A stretch of 36,636 nt of DNA from positions 1-36,636 of the forward strand of contig JAFGGM010000035.1 in NCBI GenBank assembly GCA_016930555.1. The letters are read 5' to 3'. Shown here in pieces: positions 32,621 through 36,636 of the stretch; position 1 is the stretch's first letter; the number at the start of each line of letters is the position of its first letter. Made by a program: the position numbers and the translations under genes. The notes under the pieces are model-generated. The model saw nothing but the letters and a program-made list of their open reading frames with translations. It was not told the origin of the DNA and did no database searches. This DNA is from Candidatus Bathyarchaeum sp. (GTDB taxonomy: Archaea; Thermoproteota; Bathyarchaeia; Bathyarchaeales; Bathyarchaeaceae).

Positions 32621-34105
32621 TTGCGTGGGCAAAGAAAATTCCGAGATCGAGGACCTCCTGTTCCCCTAGAAAAAATTGATGATTATAGCTGGCGTATACC
32701 CCAAAGCTACAAGTCAGGTATGCGTGTTCCCGGCCTAGTCTTTGCCGACGATCAGCTTATAGAAAAAATGAAAACGGACAGAACGCTTAACCAGTGCGCT
32801 AATGTTGCCCACTTGCCAGGCATCTACAAGCATGCTGTTACATTGCCTGATGGTCATGAAGGATATGGTTTTCCCATAGGAGGCGTCGCCGCTACAGACT
32901 ATGAAGAAGGTGTGATAAGCCCTGGAGGCGTGGGTTATGACATCAACTGTGGAGTCCGCCTAGTAACCACAAATCTTTCTGAAAGCGACGTGAGACCCTA
33001 TCTTGCTGCCCTTACCAATAGCATATTCGAGAATGTTCCCAGTGGACTTGGTAGCAGTCGTAAAGACTTCCGATTGAATTTGCATGAACTTGAACAGTTG
33101 GTCACGGAGGGTGTGCAGTGGGCAGTAAAGAAAGGGTTGGCGCGACCTGAGGACGCCAAACACTGCGAAGAGGGAGGATGCATGGAAGGCGCTAATCCTG
33201 ATAAGGTTTCTTCCAGAGCCAAACAGCGAGGGCTTCCTCAAAGTGGCACCTTGGGCTCAGGAAACCATTTCCTAGAAATTGGAAAGGTTGACAAAATCTA
33301 CGACAAAAAAGTTGCGAAAACTTTCGGTGTCACCCATGAAAGGCAAGTAACGGTTCTGATTCATTGTGGTTCCCGCGGATTTGGACATCAAACATGCTCA
33401 GATTATCTCAGGGTCATGGAGCGAGCTGTCCAGAAATACAACATAGATGTGCCTGACAGGGAACTTGCCTGCGCACCCGCCACAAGCGATGAGGCACAAG
33501 ACTACTATCAGGCTATGGCATGCGCCGTAAACTACGCTTTCGTTAATCGTCAAGTCATCACTCATTGGGTTCGCCAAAGCTTCGAAGAGGTCCTTAAGAA
33601 GCCAGCAGAAGATTTGGGCTTAGATTTGGTTTATGATGTTGCTCACAACATCGCAAAAATTGAAGAGCATAACATAGATGGGAAACGAACCAAAGTTTGG
33701 ACACACAGAAAGGGGGCAACAAGATGTTTTCCGCCAGACCACAAGGATGTCCCCGCTGACTACCGAAGCGTAGGTCAGCCAGTGATTATACCTGGAAGCA
33801 TGGGTACAAGCTCATGGTTGCTGGTTGGAACACACAAGGCAATGGATGTTTCCTTTGGCTCTACTGCTCATGGAGCTGGTCGCATGTTAAGTCGGTCTGC
33901 TGCGAAACGGAGGTTTTGGGGAGGAGACGTAAAAAGAGATTTGGAGAGCAAAGGAATTGTTGTCAGGTCAGCCAGTTCCGTTGTTTTAGCTGAAGAAGCA
34001 GATTCAGCTTACAAGAACGTGGACAATGTGGTAGAGGTAAGTGATCGTGCGGGAATTGCAACCCGTGTTGTTCGGTTAGTTCCACTAGGAGTCGTAAAAG
34101 GCTAA
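32621..34105 (+). CDS. rtcB: tRNA-splicing RNA ligase RtcB
   Basis: A 494-residue, GTP- and Mn-dependent ligase that joins a 2',3'-cyclic phosphate (or 3'-phosphate) to a 5'-hydroxyl, used in tRNA splicing and RNA repair. Key features are LPDGHEGYGFPIGGVAA, YDINCGVR with metal-binding Cys110, GSGNHFLEIG, HCGSRGFGHQ, and STAHGAGRMLSR, whose His417 is the residue that takes the guanylate. Both are offset by about 12 from the Pyrococcus numbering. Archaeal rtcB genes often carry inteins, but this one does not. The start is TTG at 32621, after the TATA box at 32577. It is convergent with the DNA glycosylase gene. Confidence 0.97.
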   Translation: MRGQRKFRDRGPPVPLEKIDDYSWRIPQSYKSGMRVPGLVFADDQLIEKMKTDRTLNQCANVAHLPGIYKHAVTLPDGHEGYGFPIGGVAATDYEEGVISPGGVGYDINCGVRLVTTNLSESDVRPYLAALTNSIFENVPSGLGSSRKDFRLNLHELEQLVTEGVQWAVKKGLARPEDAKHCEEGGCMEGANPDKVSSRAKQRGLPQSGTLGSGNHFLEIGKVDKIYDKKVAKTFGVTHERQVTVLIHCGSRGFGHQTCSDYLRVMERAVQKYNIDVPDRELACAPATSDEAQDYYQAMACAVNYAFVNRQVITHWVRQSFEEVLKKPAEDLGLDLVYDVAHNIAKIEEHNIDGKRTKVWTHRKGATRCFPPDHKDVPADYRSVGQPVIIPGSMGTSSWLLVGTHKAMDVSFGSTAHGAGRMLSRSAAKRRFWGGDVKRDLESKGIVVRSASSVVLAEEADSAYKNVDNVVEVSDRAGIATRVVRLVPLGVVKG

Positions 34106-34122
34106 ACCTGTACAAACAATGT

Positions 34123-35013
34123 TTAGTGTTGTTTTGTCCTTAGATAATGAAAGAGGTACTCTTGGGCGTAGCCTGCATAATTTCCAAAGTATTCTCTTCC
34201 AAACTGGGCAATTGTAGTGTATTCCTTTGGCGTGATTGAGCCCTTGCCAGAGACGCGTTTAATGAAAGAAGAGTCAAAGTGGCTTGCGTACAGGTTTGTG
34301 GCTGCCCTTTTTATCCACACATCTATGGGAAAAGCCTCAAGCTTCTCCAAAGAAAACAGGAGAACACAGTCAGCAACCTTGTGTCCCACCCCAGGTAAAT
34401 CCAATAATTCTCGCTTAGCCTCAACGTAATCCATACGTTTAAGAGCCTCTAGGGACAAGTTTCCGCTGTCAACACGTTTTGAAGTCTCCACAATTCGTTC
34501 AGCCCTGAAGCCTAATCCGCAGCCTTCGAGGTCTTTGCAGGTTAGTTGGGCAAGGGTTGCGGGTTCCGGAAAGGTGTAGAAGTCAATGCAGTTAAAAGTT
34601 AAACGTTTTCCGTAACAACGGGATATGGTGTTGACCATTTTTTTGATGGCTGGAATGCTCTTGTATGTTGCACAGATGTAGGAGATTAGGCACTCCCACG
34701 GTTCCTGCCTGATTAATCTTAATCCACAAAAACGTCTGATTGCCTCTTGAATATGCTCATCTTTACCTATCTTTGAGAAGATAGACGGTAAGTCGTCATC
34801 CAACCGCAGGTAGCCTTCAATAAATCTCCTGTTTGGGGTGTCTGGAAAAGCCTCAAAAATCAGTCCTTCCTCGTTCTGTGTTAGTTTAATTACATTGTCT
34901 GCAGCTACACCATACCACCAGTCACCTATTTTTTGCCATCTGAAAAGCTGACCGCAATCTAGGGTGTGGTCTAAACTGAAAGGAACCTTTTGCTTGTCCA
35001 GCTTAATCTCCAT
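34123..35013 (-). CDS. 8-oxoguanine DNA glycosylase, OGG1-like
   Basis: A 296-residue base-excision repair enzyme. The N-terminal OGG domain (LDHTLDCGQLFRWQKIGDWW) precedes the HhH-GPD core: RQEPWECLISYICATYKSIP, GLGFRAERI, and the hairpin LPGVGHKVADCV, where Lys212 is the Schiff-base residue, followed by FPIDVWIKR with Asp231. The Lys-Asp spacing of 19 is the same as in human OGG1 (249/268). It removes oxidised guanine and nicks the strand. It starts with ATG at 35013, about 20 bases after the MBL-fold gene on the same strand. The last region (FGREYFGNYAGYAQEYLFHY) closes the domain. Confidence 0.93.
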   Translation of the reverse strand: MEIKLDKQKVPFSLDHTLDCGQLFRWQKIGDWWYGVAADNVIKLTQNEEGLIFEAFPDTPNRRFIEGYLRLDDDLPSIFSKIGKDEHIQEAIRRFCGLRLIRQEPWECLISYICATYKSIPAIKKMVNTISRCYGKRLTFNCIDFYTFPEPATLAQLTCKDLEGCGLGFRAERIVETSKRVDSGNLSLEALKRMDYVEAKRELLDLPGVGHKVADCVLLFSLEKLEAFPIDVWIKRAATNLYASHFDSSFIKRVSGKGSITPKEYTTIAQFGREYFGNYAGYAQEYLFHYLRTKQH

Positions 35014-35033
35014 GGCTGTTCCTCAGCACACTG

Positions 35034-35615
35034 TTAAGTCTGCATAAAGGGGTTGTACAGTTTTTCGTCGCCTATGGTGGTAGCTGGTCCATGTCCACAA
35101 TATACCGTGAAGCTGTCAGGCAAGCACATCAACTTGGTTCTAATTGACTGCATCAGGTCAGTGTAGGAGCCACCAGGAAAGTCGGTTCGTCCTACTGAAC
35201 CTGCGAAGAGTGTATCTCCAGTGAAGACGGCATTGTCTGCCAAGAGCGATATTCCGTCTGGTGTGTGTCCTGGAGTGTGGAGAACAACGAGTTTGATGTT
35301 GCCCACCTGAAGAACGTCTCCGTCGTGGAGTTTTCTGTCAGCATTCAATTTTTCGATTGTGCCTTGGTGGATGAGGATGGGGGCGCCTGTTGCCTTTTTT
35401 ATGGCTTCGTTTCCTACTATGTGATCGGGATGACCGTGAGTGTTGATTATATACTTGACTTTGAATCCATTCTGTTTTATGTATTCTAAAATCTGCTCAG
35501 TTTCCTTTTTGCTTTCCATCCCTGGGTCGATAACGGCTGCTTCTTTTGTTTCTTCGCAGCTTACAATATAGCAGTTTGTGGATAACCATCCAACAGGGAA
35601 ACTTTTTACTTTCAT
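35034..35615 (-). CDS. MBL-fold metallo-hydrolase (glyoxalase II-like)
   Basis: A 193-residue metallo-beta-lactamase-fold enzyme with the full metal site: NTHGHPDHIVG near residue 58, HTPGHTPDGIS, VFTGDTLFAGSVGRTDFPGG and YCGHGPATTIG. The pattern is that of glyoxalase II-related thioester hydrolases or persulfide dioxygenase-like proteins, and the substrate is not settled. The frame opens at 35621, but GAGGAG lies best for the ATG at 35615, which I use. It appears co-transcribed with the glycosylase gene. Confidence 0.9.
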   Translation of the reverse strand: MKVKSFPVGWLSTNCYIVSCEETKEAAVIDPGMESKKETEQILEYIKQNGFKVKYIINTHGHPDHIVGNEAIKKATGAPILIHQGTIEKLNADRKLHDGDVLQVGNIKLVVLHTPGHTPDGISLLADNAVFTGDTLFAGSVGRTDFPGGSYTDLMQSIRTKLMCLPDSFTVYCGHGPATTIGDEKLYNPFMQT

Positions 35616-35701
35616 CAACACTCCTCAGCGAAACTTGGCGATGCTTATCCAAGAGAAAATCAAACTATAAAAGCTATCCAAAATACTGTGCCTAGGATTT
35701 C

Positions 35702-35751
35702 TAGAAAAAAGGTTGTTTTCAAAAATGTACCTCTATTAGGTTCCTAATATG
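35702..35751 (+). repeat. dispersed intergenic repeat, copy D
   Basis: This reads AGAAAAAAGGTTGTTTTCAA, then AAATGTACCTCTATTAGG, with the core TATTAGG-tt-CCTAATA at 35734-35749, the most intact palindrome of the family. It lies in the 500-base gap between the MBL gene and iscU. Confidence 0.7.
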
Positions 35752-35810
35752 GAGAATAAAGAGTTTCTAGTGCATGAAGAAAAAGAAGTTAGTTGGTTGG
35801 AAAAGCAGTT

Positions 35811-35927
35811 TTAGTGGAAGAAGTATTGAAAGAACCAGCCTGTTACGAAAAGGACAACAAGTGTGACCGCTGTTGTCAGTACACGAGACCCAAAGGATTT
35901 CAAAACACATTTATCAACATACCCCAT
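35811..35927 (-). CDS. tiny membrane protein (38 aa)
   Basis: A 38-residue frame from ATG at 35927 to TAA at 35811, with a basic head (GYVDKCVLKSFGSR) and one membrane helix (VLTTAVTLVVLFVTGWFF). GGACGTGA is found about 8 bases upstream. The K-S-x-x-S-R-x-x-T-T order faintly recalls the start of DUF2061 membrane proteins. The rest of the 35616-36140 gap contains only repeat D. Confidence 0.45.
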   Translation of the reverse strand: MGYVDKCVLKSFGSRVLTTAVTLVVLFVTGWFFQYFFH

Positions 35928-36140
35928 TATTTTTCACGTCCGTTATGATTGTTTTCGAATGTTTCAGGCATTTTTAACTCCACACAGGATTTCTGTAGCA
36001 CCAATATGGACTAAAAAACATTAAAAGAATTATGAATTCAGAATCCATATTTCCTTATATCAAATGAGCTAACAGTAAATGATTGCTCCAGTACAAAAAA
36101 TTGGCAAAGTCACAAAAATGGAAAAATGGAGTTAATATAG

Positions 36141-36518
36141 CTATTTTTTGGCTTCTTGTTTTTTCCGGTAGTCTTTTATGGCTTCATGAAGGGCGTCTGC
36201 AGCCAAGTTGGAGCAGTGCATTTTGATGGGGGGTAATCCGCCAAGGTTCTCTGCCACATTAGCTCGTGTTATCTTCATTGCTTCGTCAATGGTTTTGCCC
36301 ATTGCAAGTTCGGTTGTCATGCTGCTTGTAGCGATGGCTGCTCCACAACCAAAGGTCTTGAATTTTACATCAACTATCTTGTTGTCTTTTACTTTTATGT
36401 ACATTGTCATGAGATCTCCACATACTGGGTTACCGACAGTTCCAACGCCGTCTGCGTCAGGAATTTCGCCTACGTTTCTGGGTCTCATGAAATGATCCAT
36501 GACTTTTTCGCTATACAT
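36141..36518 (-). CDS. iscU: IscU-like iron-sulfur cluster scaffold
   Basis: A 125-residue scaffold that assembles [2Fe-2S] clusters with sulfur from a cysteine desulfurase. The three cluster cysteines are in GNPVCGDLM, TFGCGAAIATSSM and MHCSNLAADAL, and the Asp after the first is present. It lies 7 bases after the end of a cysteine desulfurase gene, with GAGGTGA across that stop codon as ribosome-binding site, forming the usual iscS-iscU pair. It starts with ATG at 36518. The lysine-rich tail is short and unremarkable. Confidence 0.95.
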   Translation of the reverse strand: MYSEKVMDHFMRPRNVGEIPDADGVGTVGNPVCGDLMTMYIKVKDNKIVDVKFKTFGCGAAIATSSMTTELAMGKTIDEAMKITRANVAENLGGLPPIKMHCSNLAADALHEAIKDYRKKQEAKK

Positions 36519-36525
36519 TCAATTT

Positions 36526-36636
36526 TCACCTCAAGATTTCCTTCGGAGTTAAGGGCGAAAGTGCCCGCAATCTTTTCACTACATCTGGCAACACTTCTAG
36601 CACGTGATCCATGTCCTCCTCCTTGGTCTGTTTGCC
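36526..36636 (-). CDS. iscS: cysteine desulfurase, C-terminal end (partial)
   Basis: Only the last 36 codons are inside the window, ending with TGA at 36526-36528. They read TKEEDMDHVLEVLPDVVKRL, then RALSPLTPKEIL, a typical C-terminus of the IscS/NifS class-V aminotransferases that release sulfur from cysteine. The gene continues beyond 36636. Its position directly ahead of iscU supports the call. Confidence 0.85.
   Translation of the reverse strand, partial: GKQTKEEDMDHVLEVLPDVVKRLRALSPLTPKEILR

Noticed and set aside
1-36636. CRISPR array, insertion sequence or prophage
   Set aside because: No regularly spaced repeats, transposase, integrase or phage genes were found. The dispersed repeats are single or paired and far apart.

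Overview
The window reads as a mesophilic archaeal chromosome segment, most likely Thermoproteota of the Bathyarchaeia type. The supporting genes are archaeal elongation factor 2 with its diphthamide loop, ribosomal protein eS30, an intein-free RtcB RNA ligase, a crenarchaeal-style single-stranded DNA-binding protein, an OGG1-like 8-oxoguanine glycosylase and a SPOUT methyltransferase of the MTH1/C9orf114 family. GTG and TTG starts are common and many genes follow archaeal TATA boxes. The lineage is inferred from gene content, since there is no rRNA or tRNA here.

Layout. Positions 1-4.6 kb hold small winged-helix regulators, two small membrane proteins and a membrane-anchored HtrA-like protease. 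Positions 4.6-12.0 kb (minus strand) form a cell-envelope glycan locus: a 1168-residue surface protein, an EmrE-like small transporter, a GT2 glycosyltransferase, a GT39-type membrane glycosyltransferase and the SPOUT methyltransferase. A membrane-tethered sulfite-oxidase-fold molybdopterin protein follows at 12.1-12.7 kb, with a striking palindrome in its promoter. Positions 12.8-16.2 kb (minus strand) form a tight three-gene operon encoding a short SMC-family ATPase and two partners that resemble a kleisin (Nse4-like) and a tandem winged-helix KITE/MAGE protein (Nse3-like). I consider this the most exciting system in the window: a candidate archaeal counterpart of the eukaryotic Smc5/6 core.

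Positions 16.4-22.3 kb carry a VOC-fold protein, a CYTH-domain protein, a broken membrane/coiled-coil gene, a YkgJ-type cysteine-cluster protein, EF-2 and a radical SAM protein. Positions 22.4-24.8 kb carry proB-proA, which make glutamate semialdehyde from glutamate. A second GT39 paralogue and eS30 follow. Positions 27.3-31.7 kb hold unknown small genes, a four-cluster ferredoxin and two divergent GT2 glycosyltransferases. Positions 31.9-36.6 kb hold the SSB with a Gly/Arg-rich tail, RtcB, the DNA glycosylase, an MBL-fold hydrolase, a tiny membrane protein, IscU and the end of a cysteine desulfurase.

An intergenic repeat of about 45 bp, with a TATTAGG/CCTAATA palindromic core, occurs at four places (about 0.1, 16.8, 22.3 and 35.7 kb). 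One of these is a head-to-head pair. I saw no CRISPR array, insertion sequence, tRNA or rRNA.
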